A stretch of DNA of 64,000 nucleotides from Betaproteobacteria bacterium (GCA_016711875.1 JADJSD010000001.1:1984001-2048000), one strand, 5' to 3'; positions 51,917 through 61,582 are shown, counted from the stretch's first letter. The notes: generated by a model from the letters alone, not told the origin. A program made the numbers and translations.

Positions 51917-52429
51917 ATGAAAACCACGACCCGTCTCACCGCCATCGTCGCGGCCGCGCTTTCCGTCTCCACCCAGGCGCAGACCCAGCCCCCCGCGCCC
52001 GGATGCACTTCCGAGGAATCGAAGCGCCTCGACTTCTGGGTCGGGAACTGGGAGGCGACCCACTCCGGCGGCAAGAGCTCGAACCGCATCACCAAGGTCC
52101 TGGGCGGCTGCGTGGTCCTCGAGGAATTCCGCGGCATGCCCGGCACCAACCTCGACGGCATGAGCGTCTCGACCTTCGATCCCGCGACCCGGCGCTGGCG
52201 GCAGACGTGGGTGGACAACACCGGCGCCTACCTCGACTTCAACGCCGCCACCGTCGACGGAAGCATGGCTTTCGAGCGCTCGCTCGAGAAGGACGGCAAG
52301 CGCATCCGCCAGCGCATGGTCTTTCGCGACGTGAAGGCCGACTCGTTCCAATGGGATTGGCAGCGATCCGACGACGACGGCGCGAGCTGGAAGACGACCT
52401 GGCAGATCGCGTACAAGCGGGCGAAGTAG
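51917..52429 (+). CDS. Secreted DUF1579-like protein
   Basis: A 170-residue exported protein (signal TTTRLTAIVAAALSVSTQAQ). A beta-barrel-like domain starts SEESKRLDFWVGNWEATHSG, typical of DUF1579-related proteins. Function unknown. GGGAGG precedes the chosen ATG. Confidence 0.75.
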   Translation: MKTTTRLTAIVAAALSVSTQAQTQPPAPGCTSEESKRLDFWVGNWEATHSGGKSSNRITKVLGGCVVLEEFRGMPGTNLDGMSVSTFDPATRRWRQTWVDNTGAYLDFNAATVDGSMAFERSLEKDGKRIRQRMVFRDVKADSFQWDWQRSDDDGASWKTTWQIAYKRAK

Positions 52430-52526
52430 CGGTCCGCCCAGGCACGGGGCCTCGGCTTTTCCGGGTTTGGCGGGCCGCCCGCGGGCGGCGGGTAGAATTG
52501 CGCCTTTCCCGCCAAGACCCGCCCCC

Positions 52527-53891
52527 ATGCCCGTCATCCACGACAAGAAGGCCTTCGAGAAGGCCGTGCCCATCCTCGCCACCGACGTGAAGCGCCTGCC
52601 GCGCCTCGTCGCGAAGCTCACGCCGGCGCAGCGCCATTGGGTGGATGGCAGCGATTTCGAGGGCCGCCCCTTCACGCACTGCACGGTCCCCGGCGCCAGG
52701 GGCGAGGTGGCCTTCGTGCTGGCGGGCGTTCGCGATGGCGACGATCCCTGGGCCCTCGCGCACCTGCCGCTCAAGCTCGCGCCCGGCCGGTACGAACTCG
52801 GCAAGGGGCCCGTCACCCTCGCGCCGGACAAGGCGGCCTTCGCCTGGTCGCTCGGCGGCTACCAGTACACGCGCTACAAGAAGTCGCGCCGCAAGCCCGC
52901 GAGCCTGCAGGTCGGCCCGTCGGCGTCGGTCACCGACGCGCTCGGCCTCGCCGAGGCCGTGAAGCTCGTGCGCGACCTCGTGAACACGCCGGCCGAGGAC
53001 ATGGGGCCCGCGGAACTCTCCGACATCGTCCGCGAGCACGCGGAGCACTTCGGCGCCGAGTTCGACGAGTGGGTGGGTGACGAACTCCTCGCGCAGAACT
53101 TCCCCGCCATCCATGCGGTGGGCCGCGCCGCCACGCGCGCGCCGCGATTGCTGGAGCTCAACTGGGGCAACCCGAAGCATCCGCGCCTCGCCATCGTGGG
53201 CAAGGGCGTGTGCTTCGATTCGGGCGGGCTCGACATCAAGACCGCCGACGGCATGCGCCTCATGAAGAAGGACATGGGCGGGGCGGCGCACGCCATCGCC
53301 CTCGCGCGCCTGGTGATGCAGCGAAAGCTCCCGTACCGGCTGCAGCTTCTCGTGCCGGCGGTGGAGAACGCGATTTCCGGCAACGCCTTCCGCCCCGGCG
53401 ACGTCATCCGCACGCGCGCCGGCCACACGGTGGAGATCGGCAACACCGACGCCGAAGGGCGCGTGATCCTGTGCGATGCGCTCGCCTACGCGGCCGAGGA
53501 CAAGCCGAAGATCCTCATCGATTTCGCGACGCTCACCGGCGCCGCGCGCGTGGCGCTGGGTCCGGAGCTCCCCGCGCTCTTCGCGAACGACGAAAAGCTC
53601 GCCGCGAAGCTCATCGAGGCGAGCGTCGCTGTCGAGGACCCGCTCTGGCGCATGCCGCTGTGGCGGGGCTACCGGCGACTCTTCGATTCGGACATCGCGG
53701 ACTTCAACAACGCCGGCAAGGGCGGCTTCGCCGGTGCCATCACCGCGGCGCTGTATCTCGAGTACTTCGTGCCCGACAACCTCGCGTGGGCGCATTTCGA
53801 CACCTATGCCTGGAACGACGTCTCGCGTCCCGGCCGCCCGCTGGGCGGCGAGGCGCAGGGGCTTCGCGCGGCCCTCGCCGCGCTGGCGTGA
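52527..53891 (+). CDS. M17-family leucyl aminopeptidase
   Basis: A dizinc aminopeptidase of 454 residues. The metal/catalytic motifs are VGKGVCFDSGGLDIK, MRLMKKDMGGAAHA, the signature NTDAEGRVIL and DFATLTGAARVALG. N-terminal domain (1-150) is shorter than in PepA, as in the PepB-like/short M17 group. ATG 52527 matches the conserved start. Confidence 0.92.
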   Translation: MPVIHDKKAFEKAVPILATDVKRLPRLVAKLTPAQRHWVDGSDFEGRPFTHCTVPGARGEVAFVLAGVRDGDDPWALAHLPLKLAPGRYELGKGPVTLAPDKAAFAWSLGGYQYTRYKKSRRKPASLQVGPSASVTDALGLAEAVKLVRDLVNTPAEDMGPAELSDIVREHAEHFGAEFDEWVGDELLAQNFPAIHAVGRAATRAPRLLELNWGNPKHPRLAIVGKGVCFDSGGLDIKTADGMRLMKKDMGGAAHAIALARLVMQRKLPYRLQLLVPAVENAISGNAFRPGDVIRTRAGHTVEIGNTDAEGRVILCDALAYAAEDKPKILIDFATLTGAARVALGPELPALFANDEKLAAKLIEASVAVEDPLWRMPLWRGYRRLFDSDIADFNNAGKGGFAGAITAALYLEYFVPDNLAWAHFDTYAWNDVSRPGRPLGGEAQGLRAALAALA

Positions 53892-53945
53892 GGTCGCACC
53901 CGAGCTGACCGAGGGACGAGGGCGCGATCGCGCCGGGAGGAAGCC

Positions 53946-56900
53946 GTGAGTCGAATCCTGCTTGCCCTGTTCGCCACCGCGCTCCTTCTCGGCCAGCCGC
54001 TCGCGGCCCGCGCGCAGGACGAGCGCGCCGACGAGATCGAGGAGGCCGGCCAGCGGCTCTCGGAAGCGGACGCGAGGCGCATCCTCGCGACGCCCCTGCC
54101 GGCGGCCGCGACGAAGCAGGCGCAGGTCGACCACTACATCGCCCGCCAGCGGGCCGCGTTCACGATGGGCAACACCGCGGAGCGGATCGCCGCGCTGCGA
54201 AAGCTCGTCGAGCTCACCTCCGAACCCGGCAAGATCTCGCCCTGGGCCGGATACCTGTGGCGCGAGCTGCTGCGCTACGGCAACCAGACCGAGGCGCTCG
54301 AGATGGGCGAGGCGCTCGCGAACCACCGCGATGCGACGCCCGAGCAGCGCCTCATCTACAAGTCGGATCTCGGTCTCGACTACGCTTCCCAGGGCGAGCG
54401 CGACAAGGCGGCCCGGACGCTGGCCGAGGTGGATGCCGAGCGCAAGCGCCTCGAGCCGACCCTCGGCCCGCGCAGCCGCGCCTACCTGACCATCTCCACC
54501 GAGCGGTTGCGCGCCGCGGTCCTGAATTCGAGCGCCGATGCCGAGGGCTCGCTCGCGGCCATCAAGCGCGCCCTCGTGGCGAGCCGGGCCGAGGTCGAGG
54601 CGACCCGGTCGATGGCCTCGGCCGGCGGGCTGATCCACGACCGGGCGATCCGCCAGCGCAACGGCACGATGACCTACGCGACGTGGCTCTCCTTCGTGCA
54701 GGGCCGCAACGAGGAGGCGGAGTCGCTCGCGCGGCAGGGCATGCGGCTCGCGGTGGAGGAGAAGACCGGGGGCGCGGTGCTCGGCTACTGGCAGAGCAAG
54801 CTCGCGCAGGCGCTCCTGGGCCAGCGGCGGTTCGAGGAGTCCGTGGCGGCGTCGAACGAGGCCATCGCGGCGATGCTCGCGGCCGGCGTGGTCCCGAGCT
54901 CGCAGCAATTGACCGGCGCGCGCACGGTGCTCATGCAGGGCTTGTTCGGCCTCGAGCGTTGGGCCGAGGCGGACCAGGTCGCCTTCGCCATGAGCACCGC
55001 GGCGGTGGATGACTTCACCGCTCGCGGCGTCGCCGACAATCCGGTGCTGGTGTCGTTCCTGCACCTGAAGAACGGCCGCCTGGACCAGGCGAAGGAGCGC
55101 ATCGAGGGCACAGTGCGCTACCGCCAGCGCTTCAACGGGCACCGCCACCCCGGCGCGATCGAAGCGCTCGGCATCCGGGCGATGGTGCGCCAGGCGATGG
55201 GCGAATCCGGCAACGCCCTCGACGACTACCGCGAGGTGCTCGAGTTCGTCTTCGCGCCGGACAGCGCGTATTCCGACGCGCAGCCGAGCGGGCTGCGCGG
55301 CTTCTTCCTGCCGCAGGTGCTGCGGGGCTTCCTCAAGCTCGTGCGCGAGCGGCACCTGGCGGGCAAGACCGATGCGGCGCTCGCCGACGAGGCCTTCCGC
55401 GTCGCCGACCGCCTGCAGGCGAGCGTCGTGCAGCAGGCCATGATCGACAGCGCCGCGCGCGTGCTCGCCACGACGCCGGAGCTGGCCGCGCTCGCGCGCA
55501 AGGAGCAGGAGCGCCGGGCGAAGGCGCGCGAGAACCTCTCGCGCCTGAACAAGGAACTCGCCGAGGAGGGCCGGCTCGCGCGCGAGGCGAAGGAGCGCCT
55601 GGAAGCGGCGAAGGCGGCCAAGCAGGAGCCGGCGAAGCTCGCGGAGCTCGCCAAGGCCGAGCGCGAGCGCGTCCGCGCGAGCCGCGAGGACCTGAAGAAG
55701 CTGCGCGGGGAACTCGACACCCTCGACAAGTCCCGGGGCGAGCACCAGCGCGAGATCGCGCAGCGCTTCCCCGCCTATTACGCGCTGGTGAACCCGAAGG
55801 CACCCACGCTGGCCGTGCTCGCGAAGCTCCTCGCGAAGGACGAGGCCTTCGTGAGCGTCTACCCCACGCCCGAGGCCACCTACGTGTGGACGGTTTCGGC
55901 GGATGGACCGCCCGCGATGCACGTCTCGCCGCTCACGAAGGCGCAGGTGGCCGAGGCGGTCGCGAAGCTGCGCCGCGACCTCGACGTGGGCGAGCGTCCC
56001 GACGCGGGGCGCGCGCCCTTCGACACCGCGACGAGCCATCGCCTCTACGCGGAGCTGCTCGCGCCCGCGCGCGCCACCGCGCCCGGCGCGAAGGTGATCA
56101 CGGTCGCGACGGCCAGCGAGCTCGCGCAATTGCCCCTGGCGGTGCTGGTGACGAAGCCGGCGGAAGGAGCCTTCGATGGCGCTCGTACGGCCTGGCTCGT
56201 TCGCGAGGTCGCGGTCAACCAGGTCTCCACGGCGGCGGCCTTCCGGGCCCTGCGCGAATCGCGTTCGCGCGAGCCGGCGAAACTCGCCTTCTTCGGTTTC
56301 GGCGATCCGCAGTTCAAGCCCGGGCCGGTGCCCGCGAGCAAGCCGGGGGCGGTCCGTGCCCTCGTGCGCGGCAAGCGCGAGGCGGGCTTCGACACCGAGA
56401 CGTTCGACTACGGGTCCGTGCCGCCGCTGCCGGAGACGCGCGACGAGATCGCGGCGATCGCCCGGGCGCTTTCGGCGGACCCGGCGAAGGACGCGCTCTA
56501 CGGCGCGAAGGCCACGCGCGCCGCCGCCCTCGCGACGGACCTCGCCGACCGGCGCGTCGTCGCCTTCGCCACGCACGGACTCAAGCCGGGCGACCTGCCG
56601 GGACTTTCGCGGCCCGCGCTCGCCATGGCCGGCACGAGCGACGGCTCCTCGCCGCTCCTCGCGATGGACGACGTCCTCACGATGAAGCTCGCCGCGGACT
56701 GGGTCGTGCTCTCGGCCTGCAACACGGCCTCGGACGACGGCCGCGCGCAGGAGGCGTACTCGGGGCTCGCCCGCGCGTTCTTCTTCGCCGGCGCGCGCGC
56801 CGTGCTCGCGACGCACTGGGCGGTGGAGACGATTTCCGCCCGCGAACTGGTGACGCGCACCTTCCGGCACCAGGCGGCGAATGCCGCGGCCCCGCGCGCC

Positions 56901-57011
56901 GAAAGCGTTCGCCAGGCGCAGCTCGAACTCATCGAAGGCAAGGCCGGCCCGGGCTTCGGGCACCCGTTCTACTGGGCGCCGTACGCGCTCTCCGGCGACC
57001 CGGGGCGGTGA
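53946..57011 (+). CDS. Secreted TPR-coiled coil-CHAT domain protein
   Basis: A 1021-residue protein with signal peptide (RILLALFATALLLGQPLAARA). Helical repeats of TPR type follow (about 100-490), then a charged coiled coil (about 510-600), and a C-terminal CHAT caspase-like domain (about 700-1015). The catalytic His877 (FATHG) and Cys925 (VLSACNTA) are both present, so protease activity is plausible. A GTG start follows GGGAGGAAG. CHAT proteins are proteases in several defence and cell-death systems, but the exported form here has no partner gene that points to such a role. Confidence 0.85.
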   Translation: MSRILLALFATALLLGQPLAARAQDERADEIEEAGQRLSEADARRILATPLPAAATKQAQVDHYIARQRAAFTMGNTAERIAALRKLVELTSEPGKISPWAGYLWRELLRYGNQTEALEMGEALANHRDATPEQRLIYKSDLGLDYASQGERDKAARTLAEVDAERKRLEPTLGPRSRAYLTISTERLRAAVLNSSADAEGSLAAIKRALVASRAEVEATRSMASAGGLIHDRAIRQRNGTMTYATWLSFVQGRNEEAESLARQGMRLAVEEKTGGAVLGYWQSKLAQALLGQRRFEESVAASNEAIAAMLAAGVVPSSQQLTGARTVLMQGLFGLERWAEADQVAFAMSTAAVDDFTARGVADNPVLVSFLHLKNGRLDQAKERIEGTVRYRQRFNGHRHPGAIEALGIRAMVRQAMGESGNALDDYREVLEFVFAPDSAYSDAQPSGLRGFFLPQVLRGFLKLVRERHLAGKTDAALADEAFRVADRLQASVVQQAMIDSAARVLATTPELAALARKEQERRAKARENLSRLNKELAEEGRLAREAKERLEAAKAAKQEPAKLAELAKAERERVRASREDLKKLRGELDTLDKSRGEHQREIAQRFPAYYALVNPKAPTLAVLAKLLAKDEAFVSVYPTPEATYVWTVSADGPPAMHVSPLTKAQVAEAVAKLRRDLDVGERPDAGRAPFDTATSHRLYAELLAPARATAPGAKVITVATASELAQLPLAVLVTKPAEGAFDGARTAWLVREVAVNQVSTAAAFRALRESRSREPAKLAFFGFGDPQFKPGPVPASKPGAVRALVRGKREAGFDTETFDYGSVPPLPETRDEIAAIARALSADPAKDALYGAKATRAAALATDLADRRVVAFATHGLKPGDLPGLSRPALAMAGTSDGSSPLLAMDDVLTMKLAADWVVLSACNTASDDGRAQEAYSGLARAFFFAGARAVLATHWAVETISARELVTRTFRHQAANAAAPRAESVRQAQLELIEGKAGPGFGHPFYWAPYALSGDPGR

Positions 57012-57030
57012 GGCCGGGCTGCGGCGGGGA

Positions 57031-57717
57031 TCAGAAGCGGTAGTTCACGCCCAGCCAGAAGCTGTCCTGGTCCGCTTCGCCCGTGGTGGCCGCGCTGCCC
57101 GCCTGGCCGATCTTCGGCAGGCGCTCCCACTCCAGGCGCATCGACACGTGGTTCGTGAACGAATAGTCCGCACCCAGCCCGTATTTCACGACGGTCTCGG
57201 TCCTGCTCGCGCTGAGAGAATCGCCGATCGGGTTCTGGAAGGAGCCGCCGTTCGACACGCGCGTCTGCGTGGTGATGTCCGCGCGGAACGCGCCCACCTT
57301 GCCGAACACCTTGAGCGTGGGCGTCGGCATGAAGCTCGCCACGAGGTCCGCGCCCCAGCCCTTCACATCGCGGTCGGTGGTGACGGTGCCCGTCGAGACG
57401 ATGCCGCCGAAGTTCAGGATGTAGTCGGTGCCGATCTTCTGCGAGCCGTGGTCTGTGTAGCCGGCCTCGAGCGCGAGCCAGGGCAGGGCCTGCCAGCCCG
57501 CCCAGACCTTGCCGACGGTGTCCTTCAGGTCCGACGACGTGGCGAGGGTGCTCGGCGTGCCGGGCGCGATGTTCGACTCGCGGTCGCGCACCAGGTCCGA
57601 CGAGGCCTTCGACTGGCCGATGGCGGCGCCCACATAGAAGGGGGTCTGGGCGTGGGCGGCGAAGGCCGTCACGAGGGCGGCGGCGAGCGCGAAAGGGAGG
57701 ATTCTCCTGGGGGCCAT
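57031..57717 (-). CDS. Outer membrane beta-barrel protein
   Basis: A 228-residue protein with signal peptide (RILPFALAAALVTAFAAHAQ) and about eight amphipathic strands of the OmpA/OmpW-like porin fold, ending VNYRF with a C-terminal Phe. GWQALPWLALEAGYTDHG is a typical strand-turn segment. AGGAGA precedes the ATG. Divergent from the GltB-like gene. Confidence 0.85.
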   Translation of the reverse strand: MAPRRILPFALAAALVTAFAAHAQTPFYVGAAIGQSKASSDLVRDRESNIAPGTPSTLATSSDLKDTVGKVWAGWQALPWLALEAGYTDHGSQKIGTDYILNFGGIVSTGTVTTDRDVKGWGADLVASFMPTPTLKVFGKVGAFRADITTQTRVSNGGSFQNPIGDSLSASRTETVVKYGLGADYSFTNHVSMRLEWERLPKIGQAGSAATTGEADQDSFWLGVNYRF

Positions 57718-57765
57718 GGCTGTCTCCTGGTATGCGGGTGCGGTCGAACCGGTCGGACCGTGAAG

Positions 57766-57784
57766 TGTGGGAAAAGTTCCCACA
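57766..57784. promoter_or_regulatory. Inverted repeat in divergent control region
   Basis: TGTGGGAA and TTCCCACA separated by three bases, in the 176-base gap between the outer membrane protein gene and the GltB-like gene. The spacing suits a dimeric regulator. No regulator gene is adjacent. Confidence 0.45.
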
Positions 57785-57893
57785 ATCAAAGTTTGGCCTA
57801 AAATCCGAGGATTTACAAGGCCGGTGGCAACCCGTAGAGTCCCCCGGCACCCCGCCGTCACAAGACCAAGAGACTCCCGGGAGGAGACTAGCC

Positions 57894-59549
57894 GTGCTGA
57901 GCGTCCTCGACGCCGTCGTTCCCCAGCGGTACTGGGCCTGGGCCACCTGCGCCCTGCTGGCCGTCGGCTGCTTCGCGATGGTCCCGCATTCCCTCCTCTG
58001 GTATTGGCCCGCGGCCCTCTTCGCCGCGCTCGCCCTCGTGGGCCTCGCGGACTTCGCGCAGCCCAGGCAGGCGATACGGCGCAATTACCCGGTCATCGCG
58101 CACTTCCGGTTCTTCTTCGAGTTCATCCGGCCGGAGATCCGCCAGTACTTCATCGAGGCCGACAACGAACACCTGCCTTTCTCGCGCACGCAGCGCTCCA
58201 TTGTCTACCAGCGCGCCAAGGGCGCGGTCGACAAGAGGCCCTTCGGCACGCAGCTCGACGTCTACGAGGAGCACTACGAGTGGATCAACCACTCGATGGC
58301 GCCGGTGGAGGTCGAAAGCCACGACTTCCGGCTGGGAATCGGCGAGGGGCGCGTGGCGAAGCCGTATTCCGCCAGCGTCTTCAACATCTCGGCGATGAGC
58401 TTCGGCGCGCTCTCGGCCAACGCCATCCTCGCGCTCAACGAAGGCGCGAAGCGCGGCCGCTTCTTCCACGACACCGGCGAGGGCTCCATCTCGCGCTACC
58501 ACCGCGAAAAGGGGGGGGATCTCGTCTGGGAGATCGGCAGCGGCTACTTCGGCTGCCGCGACGGCGAGGGACGCTTCGACGCGGAACGCTTCACCGCGAA
58601 CGCGACGGGCGAGCAGGTGAAGATGATCGAGGTGAAGCTTTCGCAGGGCGCCAAGCCCGGCCACGGCGGCGTGCTGCCGGGCCCGAAGGTGACCCCCGAG
58701 ATCGCCGAGGCGCGCGGGGTGCCGGTCGGCACCGATTGCATCTCGCCCGCGTGCCATTCGGCTTTCTCCAACCCCATCGAACTGCTGCAGTTCGTCGACC
58801 GGCTTCGCAAGCTCTCCGGCGGCAAGCCCACGGGCTTCAAGCTCGCGATCGGCCACCCCTGGGAATGGTTCGGCATCGTGAAGGCGATGGTCGAGACGGG
58901 CATCACGCCGGACTACATCGTGGTCGACGGCGGCGAGGGCGGCACGGGCGCCGCGCCCCTCGAGTTCACGGACCACGTGGGCGCGCCGCTTCGCGAAGGG
59001 CTCATGCTGGTGCACAACTCCCTGGTCGGCGTGAACCTGCGCGACAAGGTGCGCGTGGGCGCGAGCGGCAAGATCGTCACCGCCTTCGACATCGCGCGCA
59101 CCATGGCGATCGGCGCGGACTGGTGCAACTCGGCGCGCGGCTTCATGTTCGCCCTCGGGTGCCTGCAGGCCCAGACCTGCCACTCCGGCCACTGCCCCAC
59201 CGGCGTCACCACGCAGGACCCGCGCCGCATGCGCGCGCTCGTCGTGCCCGACAAGGCCGAGCGCGTCTTCAACTTCCACCAGAACACGCTCAAGGCGCTC
59301 AAGGAACTGCTCGGCGCCGCCGGCCTCTCCCACCCGAGCGAGCTGGGCCCGGAGCACGTCATCCGCCGCGTGTCGTCGAACGAAGTCCGCTCCCTCTCCA
59401 CCCTCCACCACTGGCTCGAGCCGGGCGCGTTGCTTGGCGACGATATTCCGAAGAGCCCGGTCTACCAGGTCTTCTGGAAGAACGCGCGGCCGGATACGTT
59501 CCAGGCGCCGGAGAATGTGCTGACGATCCGTACGCAGAAGCACCGGTAA
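57894..59549 (+). CDS. FMN-binding glutamate synthase-family protein
   Basis: A 551-residue protein with two N-terminal membrane helices (about 10-55) and a GltB-like synthase TIM-barrel domain. FMN/phosphate-binding segments include SAMSFGALSANAILALNEGA, and the catalytic-loop segment is VVDGGEGGTGAAPLEF. The iron-sulfur Cys cluster CLQAQTCHSGHCPTG is intact. There is no glutaminase domain, so this is not classical glutamate synthase; it is a common membrane-bound paralogue of uncertain substrate. GTG 57894 follows GGGAGGAGA. Confidence 0.88.
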   Translation: MLSVLDAVVPQRYWAWATCALLAVGCFAMVPHSLLWYWPAALFAALALVGLADFAQPRQAIRRNYPVIAHFRFFFEFIRPEIRQYFIEADNEHLPFSRTQRSIVYQRAKGAVDKRPFGTQLDVYEEHYEWINHSMAPVEVESHDFRLGIGEGRVAKPYSASVFNISAMSFGALSANAILALNEGAKRGRFFHDTGEGSISRYHREKGGDLVWEIGSGYFGCRDGEGRFDAERFTANATGEQVKMIEVKLSQGAKPGHGGVLPGPKVTPEIAEARGVPVGTDCISPACHSAFSNPIELLQFVDRLRKLSGGKPTGFKLAIGHPWEWFGIVKAMVETGITPDYIVVDGGEGGTGAAPLEFTDHVGAPLREGLMLVHNSLVGVNLRDKVRVGASGKIVTAFDIARTMAIGADWCNSARGFMFALGCLQAQTCHSGHCPTGVTTQDPRRMRALVVPDKAERVFNFHQNTLKALKELLGAAGLSHPSELGPEHVIRRVSSNEVRSLSTLHHWLEPGALLGDDIPKSPVYQVFWKNARPDTFQAPENVLTIRTQKHR

Positions 59550-59570
59550 GCGCGAGCGCCCTGCCAGTCG

Positions 59571-59840
59571 GGCGGAGATTGTCCGGCAGGCGGCGAGGGA
59601 CGGTGCTACCAGAAGGCATATCCGGAGCATGGTGTCGGTTGTGTTTTTCTCGATTTTGGACCGAGTCAAGGCATCACCAGCCTGCCTGCTCGAACCTATG
59701 TCGACATAGGCCCCGAAGTCGACGGACGGAGCAAGTTCATTCGGTCCAAAATCGAAAAAACGCAACCGACACCATGCTCCTCGCATCACCCGGCTGCACC
59801 CGATTTCCGCTTCATCGCCGCCTGCCGGACAATCACCGCC
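59571..59840. repeat. Giant nested inverted repeat C
   Basis: Outer arms 59571-59596 and 59815-59840 pair over 26 positions with one mismatch. A second stem pairs 59624-59664 with 59741-59780 over about 39 positions, with one wobble and one bulge. The centre holds a perfect 16-bp palindrome (CCTATGTCGACATAGG, 59695-59710). The right edge ends 16 bases before the amidohydrolase start. No coding frame is supported within. Confidence 0.88.
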
Positions 59841-59856
59841 CACGATGAGGTCGCCC

Positions 59857-60690
59857 ATGCTTCGCCGCCTGCTTGCTTGCGCCGCCACCGCCGCCTGCCT
59901 CGCCGCCTCGGCCGCGCCCTACGAAGGCCCGATCTTCGACGCCCACCTGCACTACAACGACGACGCGATCGAGCGCTATCCCATCGGCACGGTGATGGAG
60001 CTCTTCGCCAAGAACGGCGTGAAGGCCATCCTCGCGAACAGCCGTCCCAATGACGGCACGCGAGCCCTCGTCGAGGCGCAGAAGAAGAGCCCGCGGGCGG
60101 GGTTCCACGTCGTGCCGTTCATCCGCGTCTATCGGGACCGCAGTGACTACGGCACCTGGTTCAATCGTCCCGAAGTCGCGCAGATGATCGAGGACGAGTG
60201 GAAGCGCGGCTACTACAAGGGGGTGGGGGAATTCCACCTGTCGGGCACGGAAGCCGACACGGCCGTGGTGAAGCGGATCGTGGATTTCGCGGTGGCGAAG
60301 GGCCTGCTGCTGCATTGCCACTGCGACCCGGCGGCACTCGAGGTTCTCTATCGACACAATGCGAAAGCGCGGGTGATCTGGGCGCACACGGGGTTTTCGA
60401 CCCCCATCGCGGAGGTTGACGCGCTGCTCGAAAAATATCCCCAACTCTGGGGCGAGCTTTCGTACCGGTGGGACGTGGTGGAGGGAAAGACGCTCACGCC
60501 CGAGTGGAAGGCTTTCTTCACGAAACGTGCCGACCGGTTCGTGGCCGGCTCCGACACCTGGGTGAACCAGCGCTGGCAGATGTACCCCGAGATCATCGGC
60601 ACCTACCGCACGTGGCTCGGGCAACTGCCCGCCGAGGCGGCCGCGCGGATCGCGTGGAAGAACGGCGCGGCGCTCTTCGGGTTGCCGTAG
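59857..60690 (+). CDS. Exported amidohydrolase-family protein
   Basis: A 277-residue TIM-barrel metal hydrolase with signal peptide (LRRLLACAATAACLAASAA). Metal-binding residues are visible in FDAHLHYNDD, LLHCHCDP, IWAHTG and AGSDTW. The ATG at 59857 has GAGG 8 bases upstream; ATG 59845 would extend the protein by four residues. Substrate unknown; the related group includes 2-pyrone-4,6-dicarboxylate lactonase-type enzymes. Confidence 0.8.
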   Translation: MLRRLLACAATAACLAASAAPYEGPIFDAHLHYNDDAIERYPIGTVMELFAKNGVKAILANSRPNDGTRALVEAQKKSPRAGFHVVPFIRVYRDRSDYGTWFNRPEVAQMIEDEWKRGYYKGVGEFHLSGTEADTAVVKRIVDFAVAKGLLLHCHCDPAALEVLYRHNAKARVIWAHTGFSTPIAEVDALLEKYPQLWGELSYRWDVVEGKTLTPEWKAFFTKRADRFVAGSDTWVNQRWQMYPEIIGTYRTWLGQLPAEAAARIAWKNGAALFGLP

Positions 60691-60742
60691 GAGGGTCGTT
60701 CCGCAGGGTAGAATGCGATTTTTCCCGCAGGACCGAACGACC

Positions 60743-61582
60743 ATGACGCATCCCCTTCGCCGCCTTCTCGCCCTTCTCGCCCTCGGCGTCGCCTTCGCGA
60801 TGCCCGCCCGCGCGACGACCTATTCCATCGACTTCACCGACATCTGGTGGAACGCGGCCGAGAGCGGCTGGGGCATAAACGTGGCCCAGCGCAGCAACAT
60901 CATCTTCGCGACGCTGTTTGTTTATGGTGCGGACAACACGGCGCGCTGGTATTCGGCCACGCTCGTGCCGGTGAGCCCGCAGCCTTCCGGCCTCACGCGC
61001 TTCTCGGGCCAGCTCGTGCGCACCACGGGTCCCTGGTTCGGCGCCCCGACGTTCACGACGCCTCCGATAGGGATCGCGCCGGTCGGCAACATGACCCTGT
61101 CCTTCAATTCGCCCGTGACGGGAACGCTCGAGTACGACGTGGACGGCGTCACGGTCAGGAAGGACATCGCGCGCCAGCCCTTCGGCACCGAGAACATCGC
61201 GGGCCAGTACCAGGGTGGCATGATCGCCATCGCCTCGCAGTGCCAGAACCCCACCAACAACGGCGTGGCCGACATCCGCGGCACGATGGTCGCCTCGATG
61301 ACAGGCGTCGGCGCGACGCTGCGGGCGAACTTCGTCATCAGCATCGACGCGAGTTCGATTTGCACCTTCAACGGGCCGTATGTCCAGATCGGCCGGATGG
61401 CCACGATCTCCGGCGGCACCTTCTCGTGCGTCGTGGGCACCCAGCAGGCCAACAACGGGACCTTCTCGATGACGGCCCTCGACGCCCAGGTGAACGGATT
61501 CCACGCCAGCTTCACCGGCGGCGACCAGTTCTGCACCTATAACGGACGCTTCGGCGGCACGCGGGACGTGGTCGGCAACTAG
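60743..61582 (+). CDS. Secreted protein with WW-N-ESGWG domain, unknown function
   Basis: A 279-residue exported protein (signal RRLLALLALGVAFAMPARAT). The N-terminal domain reads DIWWNAAESGWGINVAQRSN and IIFATLFVYGADNTARWYSA, a pattern repeated in many secreted betaproteobacterial proteins with ESGWG-x-N and W-Y/W strands. The C-terminal half has two CxY/F segments (SICTFNG, QFCTYNG). Function not known. Confidence 0.7.
   Translation: MTHPLRRLLALLALGVAFAMPARATTYSIDFTDIWWNAAESGWGINVAQRSNIIFATLFVYGADNTARWYSATLVPVSPQPSGLTRFSGQLVRTTGPWFGAPTFTTPPIGIAPVGNMTLSFNSPVTGTLEYDVDGVTVRKDIARQPFGTENIAGQYQGGMIAIASQCQNPTNNGVADIRGTMVASMTGVGATLRANFVISIDASSICTFNGPYVQIGRMATISGGTFSCVVGTQQANNGTFSMTALDAQVNGFHASFTGGDQFCTYNGRFGGTRDVVGN

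Noticed and set aside
51068..52831. N-terminal extension of the deacetylase frame to about 895 codons
   Set aside because: The conserved protein begins at 51067 with a strong ribosome site; the extension is antisense to the channel and DUF1579 genes.
52239..56963. 1574-codon open frame on the minus strand
   Set aside because: It is antisense to the DUF1579, M17 and CHAT genes, is Arg/Gly/Leu-rich without motifs, and arises from G+C-rich codon use.
53946..57011. Defence-system interpretation of the CHAT gene
   Set aside because: No gasdermin, effector, nuclease or phage-sensing gene is adjacent and the protein has a signal peptide, so a defence role is not supported here.
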